Shown here: positions 51,194-60,526 of the stretch, piece by piece
Layout of the letters: every line of letters starts with the position of its first letter
How positions within the stretch are numbered: position 1 is the first letter of the stretch
Made by a program: the position numbers and the translations under genes
Assembly: GCF_001421885.1 (NCBI RefSeq)
Contig: NZ_LMLH01000003.1
Coordinates: forward strand, 213,122-277,121
Source of the DNA: Pseudomonas sp. Leaf48
GTDB lineage: Bacteria; Pseudomonadota; Gammaproteobacteria; Pseudomonadales; Pseudomonadaceae
DNA: 64,000 nucleotides
Reading direction: 5' to 3'
The notes under the pieces: model-generated
The model's input: the letters and a program-made list of their open reading frames with translations, nothing else
What the model was told of the DNA's origin: nothing
Databases searched by the model: none

Positions 51194-52276
51194 TTAATAA
51201 TTTTGAGCGGAATACACGTCGTAGGTTTGCTGAATCATCAACGTTGCACTGAACCGCTCGCGCACCTTCTTGCGACTTTCAGCGCCAAGTTCCAGTAGTT
51301 TCTGTTTCTTGATATTCACCAAGATGTTGGCAAGCTCCTGATAGTCACCCGTCGAGAACAAGTAGCCGGTGATTTTGTCCGTCACCAATTCAGGAAGCGA
51401 TGTGCAGTCACTGGCTATCACCGGCACGCCCATGGCCATCCCCTCGAGAGGAACCATGGCAAAGCCTTCCCAGCGACTTGGAACAATCAGGGCGTCCGCC
51501 GATTTGTACAGTTCGTTTACTTCAGCCGGGGTCACCCATGGCAGGTACTCCACCGCATCAATATCAGGGCACTCTACGGAGTCATCATTGACAGCACTCC
51601 CGACCACAGTGAGTTTCAAGTCCGTTCGATCGACTTCGGTGAACGCTTTGAGCAACACATCGAAGCCTTTCTGATAGTCCAGTCGACCCACAAACAAGAG
51701 CTGGATGTCCGCTCCCCGGTCCGGCTTGGCCTGATCACTCTTATAGTGAATTCCGTTATAAATCAGTTTCATACGGTGGCGATCGATACCAAACGACGCC
51801 GCTTTATCCAACTCGTACTGACTGACGCAGATAATGACATCTGTCACTTTCTGCAAAACCCGCTCAACCAGCGAATACACTTTCTGTTTGACTGGAGAAC
51901 CCTCCATCAAGAAGGAAAATGCGTGCGGGCAGTAAACGATTTTAGGTGACCGCCATGGGCGCAGGAGCAGACAGACGCTTCGGCCAATGACACCGGAGAA
52001 AGTGCTGTGCAAGTGCACGACATCCGGTTTTTCCTTGAAGATCACCTGGGCTAATTGCCAGGCAAAACGCAACAGGGATACTACATCTCTCTTCTTTCTC
52101 GAGAAGGTCCTGATGTTTCGCTCATCAATGCCGTGCAGTTCTTTCTTCTGGTCGTGCGGAACTAGATAAACAAGCTCATACTTCAGAGCGTGATCTTGAG
52201 GCGGGGTCGATATCGTACGAATGACCGTCGCAACGCCACCTTTTATGGTTTCCGCCACATGTAGTACTTTTTTCAT
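51194..52276 (-). CDS. Family 4 glycosyltransferase
   Basis: 360 residues. GT-B fold: N-terminal E-T-I-K-G-G-V-A-T acceptor loop, the V-H-L-H-S-T-F-S-G motif, then L-L-F-V-G-R-L-D-Y-Q-K-G-F-D-V-L and the E-x7-E signature in E-G-F-A-M-V-P-L-E-G-M-A-M-G-V-P-V-I-A-S. Adds one sugar from an NDP donor to the lipid-linked repeat unit. It is the only obvious glycosyltransferase in this operon, so a repeat unit longer than two sugars would need enzymes encoded elsewhere. Confidence 0.92.
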   Translation of the reverse strand: MKKVLHVAETIKGGVATVIRTISTPPQDHALKYELVYLVPHDQKKELHGIDERNIRTFSRKKRDVVSLLRFAWQLAQVIFKEKPDVVHLHSTFSGVIGRSVCLLLRPWRSPKIVYCPHAFSFLMEGSPVKQKVYSLVERVLQKVTDVIICVSQYELDKAASFGIDRHRMKLIYNGIHYKSDQAKPDRGADIQLLFVGRLDYQKGFDVLLKAFTEVDRTDLKLTVVGSAVNDDSVECPDIDAVEYLPWVTPAEVNELYKSADALIVPSRWEGFAMVPLEGMAMGVPVIASDCTSLPELVTDKITGYLFSTGDYQELANILVNIKKQKLLELGAESRKKVRERFSATLMIQQTYDVYSAQNY

Positions 52277-52320
52277 AATCCATCCAACTCCATGAACTTG
52301 GTCGCAGGTAAAACAGCGCT

Positions 52321-52347
52321 GAGAGTGGTTATCTTCGACCCACTCTC
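52321..52347 (-). terminator. Hairpin between wzc and the GT4 gene
   Basis: gagagtgg ... ccactctc with an 11-nt loop, without a T-run. A weak terminator or an mRNA processing/stability element in the 101-bp gap within the operon. Confidence 0.4.
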
Positions 52348-52377
52348 AACCCGACTACCTGGTAGATAGAACTCGCT

Positions 52378-54606
52378 TCAGGACTTGTCAGAGGCGTATT
52401 CATAATTGTAATAGGCATAGCTGCCATTACCGTAATAACTGGACGCCCGCTTCTCGACACCATTAAAAATGGCGCCCTTCAACTCGATACCGTTTTGCGC
52501 AAACCGACGAATTGTCAGCTCAATCTCTTTGGCGGGATTCACACCAAAGCGAGTCACTATCAAATTAATGGCAGCTTCACGCCCAACGATTGCAGCATCT
52601 GTAACCGCAAGAAGGGGTGGCGTATCGATGATGACTACATCGTAGAGCTCACTCAATCGCGCCAGGAGCTCTCGAAAGTTGGCATGCATCAACAGTTCTG
52701 ATGGATTGGGCGGTACCTGCCCACGACTGATGAAATGCAGGTTATCCATCTCGAGTTTGTTGATGGCCTGCTCAATACTGCAGCGCTTGGTCAAAAGGTC
52801 TGATAATCCATTGCTGATCGGAGTAGCCAGGGATTTGTGCAGATGACCTTTGCGCATATCGGCATCGATCAATACGACCCTCTGCCCGCTTTGAGCGATC
52901 ACCGCGGCCAGGTTCGAGGAAACAAACGTTTTGCCCACTTGCGGGCTAGGGCCGGAAATCATGATCCGGTTGTTGGTCGCATCCAGCCCCGCAAAGTGCA
53001 AACTGGTTCGCAGGCTGCGTATCGACTCGATGGACAGGTCAGTAGGATTGCGCAGAGCCAACAGAAAGGACTGGTTGTTGACGCCATCGCCCACCCGAAG
53101 TTTTTTGCTGTCCTCTTCCTGTTGCAGGGCGCTGTACGGAATGGAGGCATAGACCGGCAGTCCGAGTTGCTCGATGGCTTCCGGCCCCTCGATTCCTCGG
53201 CTCAATGATTTACGCACCAACACCAAGGCAACACCGACAAAACCGCCCAGGAAAGTTGCAATGAGAATGATCAAGGCTTTGCGTGGCTTGACCGGGGATG
53301 TGATATCGACATCGGCCGAATCGATCAGCCGCGCATTACCAACCGCCCCTGCCCTTACGATGTCCAATTCCTGGGACTTGTTGAGAAGTTGGGTGTAGAT
53401 CTGTGTCGCCACTTCCACATCACGAGTGAGGTTCAATAGCTCCTGTTGCGTGGCCGGAAGATCCTGAACCTTCTTCTCCAAACCGTGACGTTGTTTGTTC
53501 AAGTCCCCCAACTGAGCCATCAAGGCGCGGTAGGCCGGGTGCTCTCGGGTGAACTTTCGATCAAGGTCCGCTTGCTGGAGTTTCAAATCAGAGATGCGCG
53601 TATCCAAAACCACCATCTGTTCCAGTACAGATTTGGTTTCGAGCGAGATATTTACTGTATTTCCGCGGGTTTGATAGGTGTTCAGCGCGTTGCTGGCTTT
53701 GATCAGATCCTCTTTAACCTGAGGGAGTTGTGCCTGCAGAAAATCCAGACTCTGGGCCGCCTCGGCAGAGGTGCGCTGCACATTCTGCTCCACGTAAAGC
53801 GCCGAGATCTTGTTCAGAATTTTTACAGCCAAGGTGTAGTCGGTGCTGGCCAGGGCCAGGCTTATGATGCCTGACTCTTTACCTTGTTCGGAGACCTCAA
53901 GGGCGTCCTGATAATTCTTGATGGTGACAATTCGTGGATTGCGAACGACTTCAAATTCAGTGCCAGGGTTCGCGACCATGTGCGCGACAAGCACCTCGAC
54001 CCCATTCTCCACGGCGGCTGCGCCTGTGGTTCCGCCGACCAACAAACCGCCATCTTCATCGTAGAGTTGGAAGCGGTTCTGCTCACCGGCAATCAGGGTC
54101 AATTTTTCGCCCAACAACTCATCAGGCAGTTTGAGCTTTTCGATTTCCAGCAGTTCGCCCCCCCAGGCGAAACTGTTCATGCCCAGGCGCGGAGGCGAAA
54201 CACTTTGCGCGGGGGTACTTTTAAATCTTCGCGCAATGAAGCCACCCACAACGGGAAAGGTGTGGGGCGTTATCACAATATCCAGGCGCAGGTCATCGAC
54301 GGTTTTGCCGATGACAGTGCGGGACTTGATAATTCCGATCTCGGTAGCCGCCGGGGATTGCCCACCGAGCATGCTGCTGATATCCGAGAAACCCAACATG
54401 TCGTTCTTTTTAGGCTCGACCTGTACCAGAGCGTTCGCCAGATACACGGGCGACGATAATATCGCATAGGCGGCGCCGGTCACCATAAACGCACCGGTGA
54501 TGGCACCTATTAACCATTTATGATCAATCAATGTGCCTAGTAAGCCGAGAAGATCAATCTCGTCTTTATCTTTATCCCGAGTGCTGACTACTGACGGTAA
54601 CTGCAT
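52378..54606 (-). CDS. wzc: Polysaccharide co-polymerase / tyrosine autokinase (Wzc family)
   Basis: 742 residues from the ATG giving MQLPSVVSTRDKDKDEIDLLGLLGTL; starts up to 25 codons earlier overlap wzb, and none of the candidates has a good RBS. Wzz-type domain with helix 1 (LIGAITGAFMVTGAAYAIL) and helix 2 near residues 425-445 (LIILIATFLGGFVGVALVLV), with a long periplasmic coiled coil between. The cytoplasmic BY-kinase domain has Walker A G-P-S-P-Q-V-G-K-T, Walker A' V-L-I-D-A-D-M-R-K-G and Walker B V-V-I-I-D-T-P-P. The C-terminus is Tyr-rich (Y-Y-G-N-G-S-Y-A-Y-Y-N-Y-E-Y). Controls polymer length and export with Wza. Confidence 0.93.
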   Translation of the reverse strand: MQLPSVVSTRDKDKDEIDLLGLLGTLIDHKWLIGAITGAFMVTGAAYAILSSPVYLANALVQVEPKKNDMLGFSDISSMLGGQSPAATEIGIIKSRTVIGKTVDDLRLDIVITPHTFPVVGGFIARRFKSTPAQSVSPPRLGMNSFAWGGELLEIEKLKLPDELLGEKLTLIAGEQNRFQLYDEDGGLLVGGTTGAAAVENGVEVLVAHMVANPGTEFEVVRNPRIVTIKNYQDALEVSEQGKESGIISLALASTDYTLAVKILNKISALYVEQNVQRTSAEAAQSLDFLQAQLPQVKEDLIKASNALNTYQTRGNTVNISLETKSVLEQMVVLDTRISDLKLQQADLDRKFTREHPAYRALMAQLGDLNKQRHGLEKKVQDLPATQQELLNLTRDVEVATQIYTQLLNKSQELDIVRAGAVGNARLIDSADVDITSPVKPRKALIILIATFLGGFVGVALVLVRKSLSRGIEGPEAIEQLGLPVYASIPYSALQQEEDSKKLRVGDGVNNQSFLLALRNPTDLSIESIRSLRTSLHFAGLDATNNRIMISGPSPQVGKTFVSSNLAAVIAQSGQRVVLIDADMRKGHLHKSLATPISNGLSDLLTKRCSIEQAINKLEMDNLHFISRGQVPPNPSELLMHANFRELLARLSELYDVVIIDTPPLLAVTDAAIVGREAAINLIVTRFGVNPAKEIELTIRRFAQNGIELKGAIFNGVEKRASSYYGNGSYAYYNYEYASDKS

Positions 54607-54656
54607 AAGGTCTATTCTTTTACCTTTAATACTAATCTGAAAACCATCCATCAACG

Positions 54657-55091
54657 TCAGAGGCGCTGTGCCCATGAGCACACGGCATCTTTAATCAATG
54701 CATGGGCATGGACAAAAGCAGCTTTTCCTTGACGATACGGATCCTTGATTTCTCGCTCACTCTGCCACTTGCCCAGAAGAAACACTTTGCCCCGCGCGTG
54801 CGGTGCAACTTTCAGTACATCCGCTACATGGCCCTTTTCCATGACAAGGATAAGATCGGATTCATCGACAATGGCTGAAGTAATCTGGCGCGCCCGAAAC
54901 GCTTGAGCGCAAAGCCCTTGCTCTTCCAGCAACTGGCGGGCATTGCTTTCCATAGACTCGCCTGCCCGCGCGTGCAAGCCCGCGGAGGTCACGACGATCG
55001 GTGAAGGTTCCAGTGCGTTGCGCAGCAACAGTTCGGCAGTGGGGCTTCGACAAATATTGCCAACGCAAACGATAAGAATATTTCTGAACAA
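54657..55091 (-). CDS. wzb: Low-molecular-weight protein-tyrosine phosphatase (Wzb family)
   Basis: 144 residues. The P-loop is C-V-G-N-I-C-R-S-P (about residues 9-17; nucleophile Cys and Arg intact) and the general acid is in K-D-P-Y-R-Q-G (Asp about 116). Removes phosphate from the Tyr-rich tail of Wzc, which cycles between phospho and non-phospho forms during export. First gene of the minus-strand assembly operon. Confidence 0.94.
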   Translation of the reverse strand: MFRNILIVCVGNICRSPTAELLLRNALEPSPIVVTSAGLHARAGESMESNARQLLEEQGLCAQAFRARQITSAIVDESDLILVMEKGHVADVLKVAPHARGKVFLLGKWQSEREIKDPYRQGKAAFVHAHALIKDAVCSWAQRL

Positions 55092-55422
55092 GGCTACTTT
55101 CCCCGTAGTGTGTCGATTTGGCCAATCTATCGCGGGGATATGAGTGAACCGACAGGTCGGTCCCGCATTCAGAGATGGATCAATGTTGTTGATGCAAGTG
55201 TATTAGATACCACGACTCACAAATAACGCCCAAGCAGAATAGCCGGACTAAAAATAACGACGGCGCCGCTACTGATAATTACCAGACAAAAAATAACATT
55301 TCACTTCACTCACCCTCACCTACAGGCAAATCGGTCTTATGGATTGAATGAACTCCGCCTTGCCCCTCCAGTCTGATTCATTGCAGGACTACAGTATTAC
55401 CTCAGGAACGTCCAACAAGACA
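55092..55422 (+). promoter_or_regulatory. Divergent wzb-glycosidase promoter region
   Basis: 331 bp without a gene. Contains the CCAGACAANNAATAACATT motif (55282-55300) shared with the galU leader and another G-poor stretch on the plus strand (about 55285-55325). I see no clear sigma-54 or AlgU promoter. Confidence 0.45.
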
Positions 55423-56382
55423 ATGACAAATTTCAAACTGTTTACCGCCTCGTTTGTTTTCGTATCCGGCATACTCAATCAGGCTTATGCCAGTGACACT
55501 TTTCCGGCGCTGAAAGAAGAAAACAGCACAATAGGTATTCAAGTAAAGATTCAAAACTTCACCGCCACCGACGCCCGGCAGATCAAAGAGGCCGGTTTCG
55601 GTTTCGTGCGTTTTGGCGTATGGACCAACAGCCTGGCAAACCCTGCGTATCAAACCCGGATCAAGGAAGCCTTTGCTGCCGCCGGGTCGGCTGACCTGCC
55701 GGTGTTGATGACCGTTCGCTCTACGGTGGCTCTAACCAACAGCACCAACAGCGGCAGCCGGGATCTGGCCAGCGCTGGAGAGTCGTTCGCCCATTCCGTC
55801 ATCAATCTGGAAAACACCTACCACAGTCAACTTGTGGCCATTGAAATCTGGAATGAACCCGATTTGTCGAAATATTGGCCCACAGGCGATTTTGAGCAGA
55901 CGTTTGTCCCTTTCATGAGTGCCGTATGCAACTCGTTGAGCAAGCGCGATTACTCGACGCCAATGATCGGTTTTGGATTTGCAAAGGCGCCGACCGCAAA
56001 CTCCAAGGCGAGCGTCGCGCTGACCAGGATTGTCAACGATCATCCACAGTGCCTGACTGCGGTCTCGTACCACCCCTATGGGATGTCGCACAGTGAAATC
56101 AGCCGGACCCAGGCGTACATTCTGGATACTTTCCATGTACCCGGTGTCATTTCCGAATGGGGCGTGCCGTCGCTCACACGCATCGGCGGAACTACCGGCC
56201 AGGCATCAAGGATCACAGACTTTATTGCAGGCATCAAAAAGCTGAACGTACCGCTGACCTCGATTTACGAATGGAAAAACACCGATTCAGGAAGCAACGA
56301 CCGCGAGAAGAACTTTGGTTTGATGACATCGGATGGCAAGCCCAAGCCAGCGGCAACTGCTGCACAAGCGCTGTTGAAATAA
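55423..56382 (+). CDS. Secreted glycoside hydrolase, clan GH-A type
   Basis: 319 residues from the ATG giving MTNFKLFTASFVFVSG, which starts a clear signal peptide (cut after NQAYA); starts further upstream would bury it. The acid/base Glu is in A-I-E-I-W-N-E-P-D-L-S (about 140-150) and the nucleophile Glu in G-V-I-S-E-W-G-V-P (about 245); both stand at the ends of TIM-barrel strands. Related in plan to PslG and other GH5/GH39 enzymes that trim or process EPS. Probably cuts the polymer made by this cluster in the periplasm. Confidence 0.82.
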   Translation: MTNFKLFTASFVFVSGILNQAYASDTFPALKEENSTIGIQVKIQNFTATDARQIKEAGFGFVRFGVWTNSLANPAYQTRIKEAFAAAGSADLPVLMTVRSTVALTNSTNSGSRDLASAGESFAHSVINLENTYHSQLVAIEIWNEPDLSKYWPTGDFEQTFVPFMSAVCNSLSKRDYSTPMIGFGFAKAPTANSKASVALTRIVNDHPQCLTAVSYHPYGMSHSEISRTQAYILDTFHVPGVISEWGVPSLTRIGGTTGQASRITDFIAGIKKLNVPLTSIYEWKNTDSGSNDREKNFGLMTSDGKPKPAATAAQALLK

Positions 56383-56635
56383 CCGGCGTTTCAGACGGAT
56401 ATGAACTCTGCGCCTGGGCAGACAGGCGCAAGGCGGGAGGGGCTGCCCAAGCGTCAACGGTCAGTTGCTTTGAACCTGCCGGGCGATTCGGCATCTTATT
56501 GATCAATACCAGGCCCCTCCTTTCCAGCAGCCGTTTTCAAGTTGTTGCCGCAGGGGCTATCGATACACGTAAGCGCCCTTGAGTGGCTGTCAGCGCTCGG
56601 GTAATGTCACCAGACCCATAGGACAGAGCACGCCC

Positions 56636-57562
56636 ATGACTTCCAAGCTGGAACAACTTAAACAAATGACGACCGTGGTTGCCGACACCGGCGACTTCGA
56701 AGCTATCGCTCGCGTCAAACCCGTGGACGCCACCACCAACCCGTCGCTGCTGCTCAAGGCTGCGGCCATTCCCGCTTATGCCGAGCTGTTGAACGCTTGC
56801 GTCAGTGACTGCAAGGGCGATGTCGGCCTGGCCAGCGACCGTTTCGGCGTCGCGGTGGGCCAAGAGATCCTCAAGGTGATTCCGGGGCGTATTTCCACCG
56901 AAGTGGATGCGCGCCTGTCATTCGACACTGACGCCGTGTTGACCCGTGCGCATCGCCTGATCGAGTTGTACGAACAGGCCGGCATTGGCCGTGACCGCGT
57001 ACTGATCAAGATCGCGTCGACCTGGGAAGGCATCCGCGCTGCCGAGATCCTCGAAAAGGAAGGCATCCAGACCAACCTGACCCTGCTGTTCTCCTTCGCC
57101 CAGGCCGCCGCCTGTGCCGATGCCGGGGTGTTCCTGATTTCGCCGTTCGTGGGGCGCATCTACGACTGGTACAAGAAAGCCAATGGAAACGACTACACCG
57201 GCGCGGATGACCCGGGCGTGCAGTCGGTGACCCGTATCTACAACTACTACAAGGCCAATGACTACAAGACCGTGGTCATGGGCGCGAGCTTCCGCAACCT
57301 CGGCCAGATCGAGCAACTGGCCGGCTGCGACCGCCTGACCATCAGCCCGGACCTGATCGACAAGCTGGCGGCGGATACGGGCAAGCTGGAGCGCAAGCTC
57401 GCTCCTGGACATGCTGGTGAAGCCCGCCTGAGCCTCAATGAAGCGCAGTTCCGCTGGTTGTCCAACGAGGATGCGATGGCGACCGAAAAGCTGGCCGAGG
57501 GGATTCGTCAGTTTGCCCGGGATCAGGAAAAGCTCGAGGCTTTGCTGCAAGCCAAGCTGTGA
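56636..57562 (+). CDS. tal: Transaldolase
   Basis: 308 residues from the ATG giving [21 protein letters not shown]. Moves a dihydroxyacetone unit between sedoheptulose-7-P and glyceraldehyde-3-P in the pentose phosphate pathway. Motifs: [10 protein letters not shown] near the start, [12 protein letters not shown] with the Schiff-base Lys (about residue 125), and Q-T-N-L-T-L-L-F-S. Right boundary of the EPS island. Confidence 0.95.
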   Translation: MTSKLEQLKQMTTVVADTGDFEAIARVKPVDATTNPSLLLKAAAIPAYAELLNACVSDCKGDVGLASDRFGVAVGQEILKVIPGRISTEVDARLSFDTDAVLTRAHRLIELYEQAGIGRDRVLIKIASTWEGIRAAEILEKEGIQTNLTLLFSFAQAAACADAGVFLISPFVGRIYDWYKKANGNDYTGADDPGVQSVTRIYNYYKANDYKTVVMGASFRNLGQIEQLAGCDRLTISPDLIDKLAADTGKLERKLAPGHAGEARLSLNEAQFRWLSNEDAMATEKLAEGIRQFARDQEKLEALLQAKL

Positions 57563-57580
57563 CCTGAGCTGGTGTAATGC

Positions 57581-57616
57581 AAAAAGGGCGAACCCTGGTG
57601 GGTTCGCCCTTTTTTG
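57581..57616 (+). terminator. Intrinsic terminator after tal
   Basis: agggcgaaccc tggtg ggttcgccct followed by a T-run, 20 nt after the stop. Confidence 0.93.
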
Positions 57617-57667
57617 TGTCTGGAAGGACAGGTTGATCTCGCGGAAATGAGCGGTGACTGTGCTGCC

Positions 57668-57762
57668 GCCTTCGCGGGCAAGCCCGCTCCCACAGTGTCC
57701 GTGTCGAACTCACATTTTGTGGGGCACGCCAAACCTGTGGGAGCGGGCTTGCCCGCGAAGGC
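57668..57762. repeat. REPIN (inverted REP pair)
   Basis: ttcgcgggcaagcccgctcc and its inverted copy ggagcgggcttgcccgcgaa flank a short spacer, between convergent tal and rssC-like genes. Confidence 0.92.
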
Positions 57763-57792
57763 GTCCGGACAGGCACCCATTTTCTCAGAGGA

Positions 57793-58275
57793 TCAGTGAC
57801 GCTCCAGCGCATTCACCAGGTCATGGAACGCTTCACGATTGTGGTCGTTCAGGCCCATGAGGATCTTGTGCGCTTCGAGCACCTTGATCCGCACCACTTC
57901 TTCCGACTGATCCTGGTCTGGAAGGTCGTCCAGGCACTCAGGGCACGGCACGGGCTGGTCAACGATGTTGAACACTTGCTCGAAGCCCATGGACTGCAGC
58001 AGACGGGTGATGTCTTCGTGGGTGGTGACGACAGTCGGCAACAGGCCGACCTTCTGCCGCGACAGGATCGACAACTTGGCCAGCAAGCCAAGGGTGGTGC
58101 TGTCGATGCTGCGGGTTTCGGTCAGGTCGATCACGATCGCGTTGAAATTCAACGCGGTGAAGATCCGCTCAATAGTCGCATCCAACGCCGAACACAGGGT
58201 CAGGCGAACTTCACCGACGAACTTCAGGACGAAGGTGCCGTCCTGCTCGGCGAACTGGATTCTACCGGTACTCAT
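57793..58275 (-). CDS. rssC: STAS-domain anti-sigma factor antagonist (RssC-like)
   Basis: 160 residues. An N-terminal STAS domain (about 1-105): F-V-L-K-F-V-G-E-V-R-L, then the I-V-I-D-L-T-E-T-R-S-I-D-S-T-T-L-G-L-L strand-helix with the phospho-acceptor position in S-I-D-S-T-T. A C-terminal part with C-P-E-C is specific to this group. The start overlaps the rssB-like stop by 4 nt. With the phosphatase-type response regulator it forms a partner-switching module that in Pseudomonas is linked to RpoS control. Confidence 0.85.
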   Translation of the reverse strand: MSTGRIQFAEQDGTFVLKFVGEVRLTLCSALDATIERIFTALNFNAIVIDLTETRSIDSTTLGLLAKLSILSRQKVGLLPTVVTTHEDITRLLQSMGFEQVFNIVDQPVPCPECLDDLPDQDQSEEVVRIKVLEAHKILMGLNDHNREAFHDLVNALERH

Positions 58276-59456
58276 TGAAGATTCCTGCTCAACACCAACA
58301 GGGCGATATCATCCGGCATCTCCCCTAGCGTGGCCAATCCAAAAACCTGCCGCAGCCCATCCAGGGTGCCGCCCGCAGCCTTGACCCGTTGGGGCAACGC
58401 CGCCTCTTTCTCTTTGAGTGTCGGTTCTGGCAAAAGGTCCAGAATGCCATCAGACATCAGCGTCAGGCTGAACGTCGGTGGCAGCTCCAGCACGTGATCT
58501 TCGTAGGTGGCTTCGTTGAAGAGGCCCACTGGCAGACCGCGCCCTTCCAGATAACGAACACTGTCTGGTGTGTACAACACTGGCAACGGCAGATGACCGC
58601 CGATGCTATAGGTCAACAAACCTGTCTCCTCGTCGATGACTCCACCGACCATTGTGACGTGTTTACCCAGCTTACAGCTGATCAGGCCCCGGTTGATATG
58701 ACCCAGAACCTCTGAAGGCTTGAATTCCGGCAAGGTGCCGCTGCGCCTGGATTCGAACAGCAAGCGCGTGGTCATGAACTTCAGCAGCACGGTGACGAAG
58801 GCTGAAGAGGCGCCATGCCCGGAAACGTCCGCCAGGTAGAACGCAACCCGGCGCTCGTCGACCCGAAAATAGTCGACGAAATCACCCGACAGGTACAGCG
58901 ACGGGATGATCTGGTGAGCAAACTTGAACTCGTCGATGGTCCAGGGGCTGACCGGCAGCATGTTCATCTGCACCTGGCGACCGGCGTTCTGGTCTTCCTG
59001 GAGCAGATTGAGGCTGGCTTCGAGCTCGCGGTTGGCCTTTTCCAGCTTCTCGCGGTAGCGCTGGTTCTCCAGCAGCAGGCGCGCACGATCCAGGGCCCGG
59101 CGCACCGAGTGCTCAAGCACGGCCAGATCTTCGAGTGGCTTGATCAGGTAGTCGGCCGCGCCCAGGCGCAGGGCCTCGACCGCGTCGTTCATCACTCCGG
59201 CACCCGATACCACGATCACCGGCGTTTGCGACGAGCGTTCGGTGACCTGACGGATGAGTTCGAGTCCGCCCATCTGCGGCATGCGCAGATCGCAGATGAC
59301 CAAGTCGGGCTTGTCTTGCTCGAATACCTGAAGTCCCTGCTGGCCATTGCTGGCCTGCAAGACGCTGAAACCACTGTCTTCCAAATAGGCGGCGAGGCTC
59401 GCGCGCACTACTTCGTCATCATCGATTATCAGCAGCGTGGCACTGGTTTTTGGCAT
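58272..59456 (-). CDS. rssB: Response regulator with PP2C-type (SpoIIE) output domain (RssB-like)
   Basis: 394 residues from the ATG giving MPKTSATLLIIDDDEVV. Receiver domain 1-125: acidic pocket I-D-D-D, phospho-Asp in L-V-I-C-D-L-R-M-P (about 55), G-A-G and Y-L-I-K-P-L (Lys). A coiled-coil linker (about 135-175) leads to a SpoIIE-type Ser/Thr phosphatase domain with G-D-F-V-D-Y-F-R, A-D-V-S-G-H-G and L-M-S-D-G-I-L-D. The phosphatase would act on the STAS partner encoded just after it. This fusion is the Pseudomonas form of RssB. Confidence 0.9.
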   Translation of the reverse strand: MPKTSATLLIIDDDEVVRASLAAYLEDSGFSVLQASNGQQGLQVFEQDKPDLVICDLRMPQMGGLELIRQVTERSSQTPVIVVSGAGVMNDAVEALRLGAADYLIKPLEDLAVLEHSVRRALDRARLLLENQRYREKLEKANRELEASLNLLQEDQNAGRQVQMNMLPVSPWTIDEFKFAHQIIPSLYLSGDFVDYFRVDERRVAFYLADVSGHGASSAFVTVLLKFMTTRLLFESRRSGTLPEFKPSEVLGHINRGLISCKLGKHVTMVGGVIDEETGLLTYSIGGHLPLPVLYTPDSVRYLEGRGLPVGLFNEATYEDHVLELPPTFSLTLMSDGILDLLPEPTLKEKEAALPQRVKAAGGTLDGLRQVFGLATLGEMPDDIALLVLSRNLQ

Positions 59457-59836
59457 GTGGGCAAACGGCGCCAGAATTAGGTTGGCGTAGCAGGAGGGGC
59501 ATTTTACCCGGCTCGAACTACTGGATTCGCTTTCTAGCCTCTCTGCTGCACCGCTTTCGAGCATTTGCCCTATTCACATGTACACCAGAGGTGCCCTTCT
59601 AAGGCGCAGACGGTACTCCCATCCGCGAAGCGTTTCAAGCTCACGCCGATGGTCGCTTGACGTCAACACTTGTCAAATCACCGGGAGTTATAAGAACCAT
59701 CAAAACCGTAACCCAATGGAAGGATCAAACCCATGGGTAAAACCCGTCGGGACTACGGTGAAAAGCGCGATTTCATTCGCCCCGGCAAAACAAAAAGGCG
59801 GCCATATGGCCGCCTTTCCTGTATTACAGGCCGAAA
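59457..59836. other. Gap between the rssB and mlaA genes
   Basis: 380 bp. A possible short ORF (59733 on, starts MGKTRRDYGEKRDF with GGAAGG upstream) runs through a terminator and into the mlaA antisense, so it is not annotated as a gene. The right part holds the mlaA terminator. No known small RNA was recognised. Confidence 0.5.
59786..59820 (-). terminator. Intrinsic terminator after mlaA
   Basis: Near-perfect palindrome aaaggcggccatatggccgcc then a T-run on the minus strand, 20 nt after the mlaA stop. Confidence 0.88.
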
Positions 59837-60526
59837 TCAGAAATCGTCTTCAACCTGTCCGTCCTTGACCTTGAACTCACGGTTCTGCAAGTACGCATTG
59901 CGGATGAAGGTGTACTTGTCGCCGCTGATCAGCTTCTCGCTCGACAACAGGCTGGCACGGGTGTCGACAACGTTCAGACCGAAAACCGAATTTCGCACCG
60001 GCACGTCGTTGATATAACGATACGGGCCGGTATAACCATCGACGTACTTCGATGGCGCATCACGCAAGGTGCTAGGACCGAGCAACGGCAGCATCACGTA
60101 GGGACCACTGCCTAGCCCCCAATAACCAAGGGTCTGGCCGAAATCTTCATCATTTCGTTGCAGGCCCATCTTCGTGCCGACATCAAAGAAGCCCAGCAGG
60201 CCGAACGTGGTGTTGAAGAGCAGGCGCGCGGTATCGACACCGGCAGCAGCCGGTTTGACCTGCAGCAGGTTGTTGGCAAGGTTGGTGACATCACCGACGT
60301 TGCGGAACATGTTGTGAATGCCGTCTTCGAGGAACTGCGGGGTGACAAACTCATAGCCTTGCGCCAACGGCTTCAGGCCGTAGGTATCGACGAAGTCATT
60401 GAACTCGAAGATCGGGCGGTTGACGCTTTCCCAAGGATCTTCTTCCGTTGCTGCCTGGGCAGTGAACGGAACCAGCAACACGCTGGCACACACACATATC
60501 TTGGCTAGATGATTGCTCCAGCGCAT
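59837..60526 (-). CDS. mlaA: MlaA/VacJ-family phospholipid-trafficking protein
   Basis: 229 residues from the ATG giving MRWSNHLAKICVC, preceded by AAGGAG. Outer-membrane component of the Mla system that removes misplaced phospholipids from the outer leaflet. Family marks: E-D-P-W-E-S-V-N-R-P-I-F-E-F-N-D, N-M-F-R-N-V-G-D-V-T-N-L-A-N-N-L-L-Q, and G-Y-W-G-L-G-S-G-P-Y-V-M-L-P-L-L-G-P-S-T-L-R-D. The signal peptide ends in A-Q-A-A with no clear lipobox Cys, so this copy may not be lipidated. A fit to the conserved mlaA position downstream of rssB. Confidence 0.92.
   Translation of the reverse strand: MRWSNHLAKICVCASVLLVPFTAQAATEEDPWESVNRPIFEFNDFVDTYGLKPLAQGYEFVTPQFLEDGIHNMFRNVGDVTNLANNLLQVKPAAAGVDTARLLFNTTFGLLGFFDVGTKMGLQRNDEDFGQTLGYWGLGSGPYVMLPLLGPSTLRDAPSKYVDGYTGPYRYINDVPVRNSVFGLNVVDTRASLLSSEKLISGDKYTFIRNAYLQNREFKVKDGQVEDDF

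Noticed and set aside
59733..60017. Short ORF MGKTRRDYGEKRDF with a fair RBS
   Set aside because: It reads through the mlaA terminator into the mlaA antisense and has no known match. The first 20 codons could be a small peptide gene, but there is no stop to support it.
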